A DNA stretch of 15,160 nt, from contig CAYSXI010000130.1 of NCBI GenBank assembly GCA_964434955.1, forward strand, positions 1 to 15,160, in the 5' to 3' direction. The stretch comes from JANQLU01 sp964434955 (GTDB taxonomy: Bacteria; Planctomycetota; Planctomycetia; Pirellulales; Pirellulaceae). Position 1 is the first letter of the stretch. Each line of letters begins with the position of its first letter. A program made the translations under genes and the position numbers. The notes under the pieces are model-generated. The model was not told where the DNA came from. It saw only the letters and a list, made by a program, of their open reading frames with translations, and searched no databases. Of the stretch, positions 7,792-14,199 are shown piece after piece.

Positions 7792-8178
7792 GTGAATCCA
7801 GAACAACTTTTGTATGCCGAAACACATGAATGGGCACACGTTGGTGATGAAGATGTTGTCACCATTGGGATCTCGGCGTTTGCTTTGGAACAGTTGACCG
7901 ACTTGGTCTTCATGGAGTTGCCGGCTGTCGGGGACGCCGCATCGGCCGGCGAGGCGTTCGGTGAAGTCGAATCCGTAAAAGCGGTTAGTCCCTTATACAG
8001 TCCCGTCTCCGGCGACATTGTCGAGGTGAACTCCGATATCGCGGATAACCTGGAACAGCTGGGCGAAGACCCATACAACGCGGGTTGGATCCTCAAGGTC
8101 AAGATGTCCGACAAGGCCGAACTCGACAAATTGATGGATCATGCTGCCTACCAGAAGCAATGCGCTGAAGAAGGCTAA
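7792..8178 (+). CDS. gcvH: Glycine cleavage system H protein (lipoyl carrier)
   Basis: Lipoylated carrier protein that shuttles the aminomethyl intermediate between GcvP, GcvT and dihydrolipoyl dehydrogenase. It has 128 residues, the normal family length. The signature YAETHEWAHV (8-17) and the lipoyl-attachment segment FGEVESVKAVSPLYSPVSG (56-74) are present, with the modified lysine at position 63. C-terminal features include NLEQLGEDPYNAGWILKVK. I chose the GTG at 7792 because GGAG (7781-7784) lies seven bases upstream and the protein then starts where other GcvH proteins do. An upstream TTG at 7663 (171 residues) or ATG at 7711 would add a low-complexity leader without a ribosome site, and the TTG would lie in the hairpin loop. 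It sits between gcvT and gcvP. Confidence 0.95.
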   Translation: MNPEQLLYAETHEWAHVGDEDVVTIGISAFALEQLTDLVFMELPAVGDAASAGEAFGEVESVKAVSPLYSPVSGDIVEVNSDIADNLEQLGEDPYNAGWILKVKMSDKAELDKLMDHAAYQKQCAEEG

Positions 8179-8190
8179 CGAAAATGCTTG

Positions 8191-8237
8191 GATCCTTGGG
8201 CCCCAAATTCCCAAGGGCCACGGTCCGTGGCGGGATC
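8191..8237 (+). repeat. Tandem hairpins in the gcvH-gcvP spacer
   Basis: CCTTGGG (8194-8200) pairs with CCCAAGG (8210-8216) around a 9-base loop. Directly after it GCCACG (8217-8222) pairs with CGTGGC (8226-8231) around GTC. A further GATCC (8191-8195)/GGATC (8233-8237) pair could close the whole unit. It starts 12 bases after the gcvH stop and has no following T-run, so it is probably an mRNA processing, stability or partial attenuation element, not a full terminator. Confidence 0.45.
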
Positions 8238-8356
8238 AAACCGGCAACGAAAGTCGCGTGAACGATTCCGGCTTTCTGAACGTTTAAAATTCAAATTTCA
8301 ATGTTTGTGCGGCGAGTCTTTGATTCAACAAAGATCTCGCCCGTTTCTTTTCAAGA

Positions 8357-11269
8357 ATGGACAGACAAACGATGAGTTCGACTCTGACAGCCAACGAATC
8401 AAAGACAATCGACCGCCTGAGAATGACCGACGGATTCGAGCCGCGGCACAATGGGCCAAGCGAATCCGAAGTCGCCGCCATGCTCGCAGCCGTCGGCGCC
8501 GAGTCCATGGAAGCCTTGATCAACCAGGTGGTTCCGGATTCGATTCGCATGTCGGGTCCCTTGAACGTTCCGGCCGCCGCAAGTGAGACGGAAACGCTTG
8601 CGGAACTGCGAGAATTAGCTGATCAAAACCAGGTATTTCGTTCGTTCATTGGCCTCGGCTACAGCGGCACGATTACCCCGGGGGTGATCCTGAGAAACGT
8701 TTTGGAGAATCCCGGTTGGTACACGCAATACACTCCTTATCAGGCCGAGATTGCCCAGGGACGAATGGAAGCGTTGCTGAACTTCCAAACCATGGTTTGC
8801 GATCTGACGGGAATGGACATTGCAAACTCGTCGTTGCTGGACGAACCGACTGCCGCAGCGGAAGCCATGAATCTTTCCTTCGGCGCAAGACCCAAAAAAT
8901 CGACGGCCGATACGTTTGTCGTTTCGGACCGTTGTCATCCGCAAACTATCGATACCGTCATTGGTCGCGCCGAACCTTTGGGAATCAAGGTCGTCGTCGC
9001 GGACCACCAAACCTATGAATTCACCGATGACGTTTTTGGCCTTCTGTTGCAGTATCCGGCAACCGACGGTTCGATTACGGATTACGAAGACGTGGTCGGT
9101 CGGGCCCACGAAGTTGGCGCGCTGGTTACGGTCGCGGCCGACATCATGTCACTGGTTCTGCTTCGCTCGCCCGGAGAATTCGGTGCCGATATCGTGGTGG
9201 GCAACTCTCAGCGATTCGGAGTTCCTTTTGGTTTTGGTGGGCCCCACGCGGCATTCTTTGCGACGAAAGAAGATTACAAGCGTTTGATTCCGGGCCGCAT
9301 TATTGGTGTCTCCAAAGATTCCAATGGAAAGCCTGCACTGCGGTTGGCATTGCAGACCCGTGAACAACATATTCGCCGCCAGAACGCGACCAGCAACATT
9401 TGCACCGCCCAGGTTTTGCTCGCGGTCATGGCATCGATGTACGCCGTTTATCACGGCCCCGATGGCCTTCGCAAGATCGCCGAACGAATTGCATTGCTGA
9501 CCCAAATCCTGGCAAACGCCCTAAAAGCTTCTGGTTACCAACTGGCATCCGACGAGGTTTTCGACACGCTCACGGTCACCGACGGCCCGCGTGATGTCGA
9601 TGCGATCCGCCAAGCCGCGTTGGAAGCTCGAGTCAATTTGCGCTATGAAGCGGACGGCAGCGTGGGAATTTCACTAGATGAAGCCACCACGGTCGAAGAA
9701 CTATCCACGCTGTTCGAGATCTTTGGGTGCGACGTCGCATCGCTCGAGACCTTGGCCGAATCCTCGAACGTCAGCTTCTCGGGTCCGCACGCACGGACCA
9801 CGCCGATTCTCGACAATGAAATCTTCAACAAGTACCACAGCGAAACGGAAATGGTTCGATACATTTTCCGTCTTCAAAACAAGGACCTGTCGCTCGTCCA
9901 CAGCATGATCCCCTTGGGCTCATGCACAATGAAACTGAATGCCACGACCGAGATGATCCCGGTTACCTGGCCCGAGTTTTGCAATATTCATCCCTTTTCT
10001 CCTTCCGACCAGGTCGCCGGATATCTGGAGATGTTCAAACGACTCGAGGATTGGCTCGCCGACATCACCGGGTTTGACGCGGTTTCGCTTCAGCCGAACG
10101 CAGGATCGCAAGGCGAGTTTGCGGGGCTGATGGTGATTCGAGCTCACCACTTGGCCAATGGCGATAAGGACCGAAATGTTTGCCTGATTCCCAGTTCCGC
10201 TCACGGAACCAATCCGGCGAGTGCCGTCATGGCCGGCATGAAAGTCGTCGTCGTCAAATGCGATGACAACGGCAACGTCGATCTGGAAGACTTGAAGCAG
10301 AAAGCGAAAGATAACGCGGAGACGCTTGCCGCATTGATGATCACCTATCCGTCCACGCACGGGGTTTTTGAGACAGAAATCAAAGAAATCTGTGAAGTTG
10401 TCCATCAGAACGGCGGGCAGGTTTACATGGATGGTGCCAACATGAATGCCCAGGTTGGCCTGACAAGCCCCGGCATCATTGGTGCGGACGTTTGCCACTT
10501 GAACCTGCACAAAACATTTTGCATTCCGCACGGCGGCGGGGGACCGGGCATGGGTCCGATTTGTGTCCGCGAGCATCTCGCGCCCTATCTTCCCGGCAAT
10601 GTGGTTAGCGACATGCAGGTCGGAGGCGATGCAGCCATCCACGCAATCTCGGCAGCTCCTTGGGGCAGTGCCACGATTCTCCCCATTTCGTACGCGTACA
10701 TTCGAATGATGGGCGCCGAGGGTCTGACCCGGGCTTCAGAAATCGCGATTCTCAACGCAAATTATGTTGCCGCCAAACTGGAAAATGACTACCCGGTTCT
10801 ATACAAGGGTGAAAATGATCGAGTCGCGCATGAGTGCATTTTGGATACACGCGACCTCAAGAAATGGGCCTCGGTCGACGACATCGCCAAACGCTTGATG
10901 GACTACGGTTTCCACGCGCCCACCATGTCTTGGCCGGTCGCTGGAACACTGATGATTGAGCCGACCGAAAGTGAATCCAAGGCCGAATTGGATCGTTTCT
11001 GCGATGCGATGTCCTCCATCCGGGAAGAAATCCGCGAAATCGAATCGGGCAGCATTGCCGCGGAAGAAAGCCCGCTGCATTTTGCACCGCATACACCGGA
11101 GATCATTGCCGGTGATTGGGAGCGAGCCTACTCGCGAGAAAAAGCCGCTTACCCGCTCGATTGGGTTCGCCTGCAGAAATTCTGGCCCTCGGTGTCACGG
11201 GTCGACAATTTGTATGGTGATCGCAACCTGGTTTGTACCTGTGAGCCAATTGAAGCTTACGCGGAATAA
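8357..11269 (+). CDS. gcvP: Glycine dehydrogenase (decarboxylating), P protein, full length
   Basis: PLP-dependent decarboxylase that removes CO2 from glycine and loads the aminomethyl group on lipoyl-GcvH. At 970 residues it is the fused single-chain form (not split gcvPA/gcvPB). The N-terminal half has RHNGPSESEVAAML (about 25-38), GYSGTITPGVILRNVLENPGWYTQYTPYQAEIAQGR (about 99-135) and GRIIGVSKDSNGKPALRLALQTREQHIRRQNATSNICTAQ. The C-terminal half has HSMIPLGSCTMKLNATTEM (about 515-533), IPSSAHGTNPASA and NLHKTFCIPHGGGGPGMGP, whose Lys719 is the expected PLP-binding lysine. The start is ATG at 8357; an in-frame ATG at 8372 is an equally possible start, since neither has a strong ribosome site. 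It ends 16 bases before the lipoylation gene, which suggests co-transcription. Confidence 0.97.
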   Translation: MDRQTMSSTLTANESKTIDRLRMTDGFEPRHNGPSESEVAAMLAAVGAESMEALINQVVPDSIRMSGPLNVPAAASETETLAELRELADQNQVFRSFIGLGYSGTITPGVILRNVLENPGWYTQYTPYQAEIAQGRMEALLNFQTMVCDLTGMDIANSSLLDEPTAAAEAMNLSFGARPKKSTADTFVVSDRCHPQTIDTVIGRAEPLGIKVVVADHQTYEFTDDVFGLLLQYPATDGSITDYEDVVGRAHEVGALVTVAADIMSLVLLRSPGEFGADIVVGNSQRFGVPFGFGGPHAAFFATKEDYKRLIPGRIIGVSKDSNGKPALRLALQTREQHIRRQNATSNICTAQVLLAVMASMYAVYHGPDGLRKIAERIALLTQILANALKASGYQLASDEVFDTLTVTDGPRDVDAIRQAALEARVNLRYEADGSVGISLDEATTVEELSTLFEIFGCDVASLETLAESSNVSFSGPHARTTPILDNEIFNKYHSETEMVRYIFRLQNKDLSLVHSMIPLGSCTMKLNATTEMIPVTWPEFCNIHPFSPSDQVAGYLEMFKRLEDWLADITGFDAVSLQPNAGSQGEFAGLMVIRAHHLANGDKDRNVCLIPSSAHGTNPASAVMAGMKVVVVKCDDNGNVDLEDLKQKAKDNAETLAALMITYPSTHGVFETEIKEICEVVHQNGGQVYMDGANMNAQVGLTSPGIIGADVCHLNLHKTFCIPHGGGGPGMGPICVREHLAPYLPGNVVSDMQVGGDAAIHAISAAPWGSATILPISYAYIRMMGAEGLTRASEIAILNANYVAAKLENDYPVLYKGENDRVAHECILDTRDLKKWASVDDIAKRLMDYGFHAPTMSWPVAGTLMIEPTESESKAELDRFCDAMSSIREEIREIESGSIAAEESPLHFAPHTPEIIAGDWERAYSREKAAYPLDWVRLQKFWPSVSRVDNLYGDRNLVCTCEPIEAYAE

Positions 11270-11285
11270 GGATCCATCCATCCCA

Positions 11286-12020
11286 ATGCAGGCTCGATTG
11301 ATCGTTGACGGAAAATGCTCCGGCAGCTGGAACATGGCCACAGACCAGGCCATCCTTGAAAACGCAACGGCAAACGAAGTTGCGACTTTTCGGCTCTATC
11401 AGTGGGCACCTGCGACGGTCTCCCTGGGCTACTTTCAAAAAATTTCGACTCGCGCGACGCATGAGGCGAGCGCCCAATCCCCGATCGTTCGTCGGGCGAC
11501 CGGAGGCGGTGCGATTGTTCACGACCGCGAGTTGACTTACAGCCTTTGTGTTCCCGGAAATTCCAATTGGTCCAAAGACAACCAGGCCCTTTATCGCTTG
11601 GTTCACCGGGCGTTGATCGCATGCCTTTCGGATTGGAGTCGAAAATGCGAGCTGATGCCGGAAACGATCAAACGAAAAGACGAGCCCTTTCTCTGCTTTT
11701 TGCGGCGAGCCGAAGGAGACGTCATCCTCGACGGCCATAAGATTTGTGGCTCCGCTCAGCGAAGAATTGACGGGGCTATTCTTCAACACGGAAGCATTTT
11801 GCTCGATCGATCGGAAGCGGCGCCGGAACTGCCCGGGGTCAATGATTTGGGGGCCCGGCGAGTTGAGCTGGAACAGCTGTCCAATTCGCTGATCGCCAAA
11901 TTGAAAAAAGAAATGGCTGTTGAATTTATTTCTGCGGAATTGGCCGATTTTGAAAAGACACGCGCAGACGAAATTCAAAAACAACGTTTTGATCATCACG
12001 AATGGACATCGAAACGGTAA
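11286..12020 (+). CDS. Lipoate-protein ligase / octanoyltransferase family protein (LipM-like)
   Basis: Member of the biotin/lipoate A/B protein ligase fold, which attaches octanoyl or lipoyl groups to carrier proteins such as GcvH. The 244-residue product has the substrate-pocket motif RRATGGGAIVHD (69-80), ELTYSLCVP, a GHKICGSAQRR segment (150-160) with the conserved Lys152, and GAILQHGSILLD (163-174). A cysteine in PFLCF (Cys137), shortly before the lysine motif, is placed like the acyl-thioester cysteine of Bacillus LipM octanoyltransferases, and the length lacks the C-terminal domain of long LplA proteins. I therefore favour octanoyltransferase, but ligase is possible. The ATG at 11286 begins the family homology; AAGGA (11268-11272), overlapping the gcvP stop, is a rather distant ribosome site. 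The frame is open further upstream, but that part only shadows gcvP. The link to gcvH suggests GcvH is its substrate. Confidence 0.9.
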   Translation: MQARLIVDGKCSGSWNMATDQAILENATANEVATFRLYQWAPATVSLGYFQKISTRATHEASAQSPIVRRATGGGAIVHDRELTYSLCVPGNSNWSKDNQALYRLVHRALIACLSDWSRKCELMPETIKRKDEPFLCFLRRAEGDVILDGHKICGSAQRRIDGAILQHGSILLDRSEAAPELPGVNDLGARRVELEQLSNSLIAKLKKEMAVEFISAELADFEKTRADEIQKQRFDHHEWTSKR

Positions 12021-12378
12021 TTTCGATCCCGGCTCCCCGTTTTCACCGCACGCGAAAGCGAAAAAGTCGCGAACGGCGCGGCAAATGTCAAGTTTTGACG
12101 GTTGTTATGAATGCATGTTTACGGAATGCATCATTCACAAAGTCAAGTGGCAAAAGCCCTCACAAACCCGCCGTTTCTGTAGAAAATCGCCGCAAAAATC
12201 GATGGAACATGATTGCGAATTGAGCGCCCCCGTCTATATAATAGACCCGGGAGAGAAGGCGAATGGCCCGCAAGTGGATGGTCAATTGCCTTACAGATGG
12301 TTCGCAAGAATTTCAAAGTTGCTGCCCACCTTTGGCAACAGAATGCGAACTCAATAGGGGTTGAAAGAGGAGTTGCGA
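12021..12378. other. Intergenic region between the gcv cluster and the FHA gene
   Basis: No convincing gene. No T-rich terminator follows the lipoylation gene. At 12108-12137 TGAATG pairs with CATTCA around a further ATG/CAT pairing, and GAATGCAT occurs twice (12109-12116, 12124-12131). The second half holds the FHA promoter and a 5' leader of about 130 bases. A reading frame open through most of this interval codes a composition unlike a real protein. Confidence 0.6.
12213..12242 (+). promoter_or_regulatory. Candidate sigma-70 promoter of the FHA gene, overlapped by a palindrome
   Basis: TTGCGA (12213-12218) and a perfect TATAAT (12237-12242) are spaced by 18 bases. The start site would be near 12249, leaving a leader of about 130 bases. 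The -10 box lies inside an inverted repeat, GTCTAT-ATA-ATAGAC (12232-12246), that could bind a regulator. Confidence 0.6.
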
Positions 12379-13089
12379 ATGCAAGTAACGCTCAAGGTTA
12401 TTGGGGGTAAGAACGACGGACGTGAAATCAAGATTTCTGTCCCCCAATTCATCATCGGACGCGGCGAGCAAGCCCATCTTCGTCCGAGCAGCGACCTGAT
12501 TAGTCGCCAACACTGTGCGATCAACATTGGCGACGGAAAAGTTACGATTGAAGATCTTGGCAGCCGCAACGGCACGGTTGTTAACGAAGAAGTTCTGTCA
12601 CAGCCACATGTCGCAAGAATCGGCGACATTCTCAAAGTTGGCCGCCTTCAGTTTGAAGTCTTGATCGACCATGCCCAGTCCGGCGCGAAAAAGCCTCGGG
12701 TCCAAAGTGTGGCAGAAGTCGCTCAGCGAACCGCCAACAAAAACGGCGTCAATGAGAAGGTCGACGAAGACAGTATCACTGACTGGCTGGCAGAACCGGT
12801 AACTGATCCCGATCGCGAGGTTTCGGAAACCAGACAATTCCGTCTCGATGAGACGACTCAACTTTTCCCGAGCAAACCAGAAGAATCGGACGCGGCCGTC
12901 GGGGCAACCGAAGCCGTCGAGGAAGAGGAAGAAGTCGACGCGACGAAATCCGATGAATCCTCTTCGGGAATCTTCGGAAGAAAGAAGAAGAAAGAGAAGG
13001 GCAAGCTTCCGCCCAAGCCCAAATTCAGTGCGGATTCGTCGACGACAGCTGCCGACGATGTCTTGAAGAAATTCTTCAATCGTCGCTAG
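12379..13089 (+). CDS. FHA-domain protein with acidic linker and basic C-terminus
   Basis: The product has 236 residues. Residues about 5-96 form a forkhead-associated domain, which binds phosphothreonine peptides: IIGRG (25-29), SRQHC (42-46), LGSRNGT (60-66) and GDILKVGRLQFEV (82-94) carry the usual Gly-Arg, Ser-x-x-His and Asn-Gly residues. Residues about 97-190 are a hydrophilic, Glu/Asp-rich and probably disordered linker. The tail contains FGRKKKKEKGKLPPKPKF and ends in DDVLKKFFNRR. The ATG at 12379 has AGAGGAG six bases upstream, which beats the in-frame TTG at 12361. No kinase or phosphatase gene is adjacent. It probably acts as a cytoplasmic phospho-dependent adaptor for Ser/Thr kinases, which are abundant in planctomycetes; the partner is unknown. 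It is monocistronic: its own promoter lies upstream and a strong terminator follows. Confidence 0.92.
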   Translation: MQVTLKVIGGKNDGREIKISVPQFIIGRGEQAHLRPSSDLISRQHCAINIGDGKVTIEDLGSRNGTVVNEEVLSQPHVARIGDILKVGRLQFEVLIDHAQSGAKKPRVQSVAEVAQRTANKNGVNEKVDEDSITDWLAEPVTDPDREVSETRQFRLDETTQLFPSKPEESDAAVGATEAVEEEEEVDATKSDESSSGIFGRKKKKEKGKLPPKPKFSADSSTTAADDVLKKFFNRR

Positions 13090-13128
13090 GGACGGATACA
13101 ACCCAATCTCAGAAAACAGCTTGATACA

Positions 13129-13154
13129 AAGGCCGAGAACTCTCGGCCTTTTTT
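13129..13154 (+). terminator. Intrinsic terminator of the FHA gene
   Basis: AAGGCCGAGA (13129-13138) pairs perfectly with TCTCGGCCTT (13141-13150), giving nine or more base pairs rich in G/C, and runs directly into six T residues (13149-13154). It lies 40 bases after the FHA stop. This is the clearest terminator in the window. Confidence 0.93.
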
Positions 13155-13243
13155 ATGCGCACTCTCGTCTTCGCATGACATTTCTGAGGCGGTGAGGCAT
13201 TTCGGCGGATGACGCACGCGTTCATTGGGGAATGGGGAAAGGT

Positions 13244-13307
13244 GCCAGACTCGAATCATCCGGGGCTCGAATCATGCCAGGCTCGAGTTATACGGGGCTC
13301 GAATCAC
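13244..13307. repeat. Tandem 16-bp repeat (four units, arranged as two 32-bp units)
   Basis: Units are 13244-13259, 13260-13275, 13276-13291 and 13292-13307, sharing the core GGCTCGAATCA (G-to-A and A-to-G variants present). Units 1 and 3 begin GCCAG, units 2 and 4 begin with CGGGG, so the array is a 32-bp repeat duplicated with five mismatches, each half itself a diverged 16-bp duplication. There are no unique spacers, so it is not CRISPR. Confidence 0.75.
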
Positions 13308-13327
13308 AGCGGGGCAAAAAATTGCCG

Positions 13328-13349
13328 GGTATTCGCCTGGAATACCAGG
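13328..13349. repeat. Two mutually exclusive small hairpins
   Basis: GGTATTC (13328-13334) pairs with GAATACC (13340-13346) around GCCTG. The overlapping CCTGG (13336-13340) pairs with CCAGG (13345-13349) around AATA. Only one can form at a time. They follow the 16-bp tandem array and a GGCAA/TTGCC hairpin (13313-13326). Confidence 0.4.
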
Positions 13350-13452
13350 AATGCCAAACATCCGTTTGAACCGCAGATTCCATGATTCGGAACCGTTCCC
13401 ACTGCCTAATTGAACCAATCTTCATCAAATCACTATTTCAACGAGGAAGGAA

Positions 13453-13488
13453 ATGGCCGAGAATAACGAAACTTGGAATTCAAAATGA
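13453..13488 (+). CDS. Possible very short ORF (11 residues) upstream of the sigma gene
   Basis: An ATG at 13453 follows GAGGAAGGAA immediately, one of the most purine-rich ribosome-site-like stretches here, and opens a frame of MAENNETWNSK before TGA. The spacing between the GAGG core and ATG is acceptable, though the second AGGAA is very close. It might be a translated leader peptide or a chance match. There is no enrichment for one amino acid that would suggest classical attenuation. Confidence 0.2.
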   Translation: MAENNETWNSK

Positions 13489-13547
13489 ATCCCCGGTTTC
13501 GCCCGACTCCGAAAATTCGTCATTTATTTTTTTATTTGGGGAATTTC

Positions 13548-13576
13548 GGGGAATATTCATCGGCCGTGGGCGTATT
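13548..13576 (+). promoter_or_regulatory. Candidate ECF-type promoter of the sigma/anti-sigma pair
   Basis: GGGGAA (13548-13553) and CGTATT (13571-13576) are 17 bases apart, resembling the GGAA-type -35 and CGT-type -10 elements of ECF promoters. The -35-like box is within AATTTCGGGGAA (13542-13553), repeated exactly at 13594-13605 in the presumed leader. ECF factors commonly transcribe their own genes, so autoregulation is inferred. Confidence 0.35.
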
Positions 13577-13632
13577 AAGTGCGTTGGTGAAACAATTTCG
13601 GGGAAAATCGAGTTTTATTCGAGAGGTCAGTC

Positions 13633-14199
13633 TTGGCAAACGAACTAAAAGCACTTGTCAAACGTTGTTTGTCAGGGAGCACAACCGCCGCGTTGGAGTT
13701 GGTTCGACAATACCAGGGCCAGGTATTCGGGCTTTGTTACCGAATGCTGGGGCATCGTCAGGATGCCGAGGACGCAGTTCAGGAGACGTTCATCCGGGTT
13801 TTGAAGAACCTGGATCGCTGGGATCCTGAACGCGAATTCGAGCCATGGCTATTGACGATTGCCGGAAACCGCTGCCGGACGCGCCTCGCCAAGCGGATGC
13901 GGAAGCCCGCGTTGCAGACTCTCGATCGCCCCGTTGTCGATCGGGCTTACCAGCAACAAACGGCTGATTTGCTTCATGAAGAAGTTGAGTTGGCACTGAG
14001 TGGAATCAGGGCGGAATACAAACAAGCGTTTCTGCTTTTCCATGAACATCAGCTCTCGTATGAAGAAATTGCCGAATCGATGGATATCCCCCTTGGGACC
14101 GTCAAAACATGGGTCTACCGCGCTCGCCGTCAAATTATTCAAAAATTGGAACAGCGTGGAGTCGTAAGTGGCCGAACCCCTGAGCTGCAAAGAGCTTGA
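13633..14199 (+). CDS. ECF-type RNA polymerase sigma factor
   Basis: Directs RNA polymerase to a specific promoter set, normally when its anti-sigma partner releases it. The 188-residue product has only regions sigma2 (about 25-95; LGHRQDAEDAVQETFIRVLKNLDRWDP and FEPWLLTIAGNRCRTRL) and sigma4 (about 120-176; the helix-turn-helix LSYEEIAESMDIPLGTVKTWVYRARRQI), the usual ECF architecture with no regions 1 or 3. No C-terminal extension domain is visible. The TTG start at 13633 has AGAGG six bases upstream. The last 32 bases overlap the next gene, which encodes its probable anti-sigma factor, so the two are likely translated in a coupled way. Regulon and inducing signal are not visible from this window. 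Confidence 0.95.
   Translation: MANELKALVKRCLSGSTTAALELVRQYQGQVFGLCYRMLGHRQDAEDAVQETFIRVLKNLDRWDPEREFEPWLLTIAGNRCRTRLAKRMRKPALQTLDRPVVDRAYQQQTADLLHEEVELALSGIRAEYKQAFLLFHEHQLSYEEIAESMDIPLGTVKTWVYRARRQIIQKLEQRGVVSGRTPELQRA

Larger units (their letters stand above)
13155..13632. other. Intergenic region upstream of the sigma-factor gene
   Basis: About 480 bases without a supported long gene. In order it holds the phrase AATGGGGAAAGGTGCCAG (13231-13248), four tandem 16-base units (13244-13307), small hairpins at 13313-13326 and 13328-13349, a possible 11-residue ORF behind a strong ribosome site (13453-13488), an AT-rich run, and two copies of AATTTCGGGGAA (13542, 13594) near a candidate ECF promoter. 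Confidence 0.7.

Noticed and set aside
9920..10642. Minus-strand frame of 240 codons inside gcvP
   Set aside because: gcvP is intact and highly conserved here; the antisense frame follows from codon bias and has no start context.
10956..11285. Upstream extension of the lipoylation enzyme frame
   Set aside because: It lies within gcvP in another frame. Family homology begins at the ATG at 11286.
11920..12357. 145-codon plus-strand frame with a Cys-rich CYECMFTECIIH segment
   Set aside because: It starts inside the lipoylation gene, has no ribosome site, low-quality composition, and includes the FHA promoter.
13244..13307. CRISPR-like array
   Set aside because: Units are directly adjacent, diverged, and without unique spacers; no cas genes are present.
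13485..13829. 114-codon frame starting at ATG 13485 and running into the sigma gene
   Set aside because: It overlaps the conserved sigma2 region in another frame by almost 200 bases and has no recognisable protein features.
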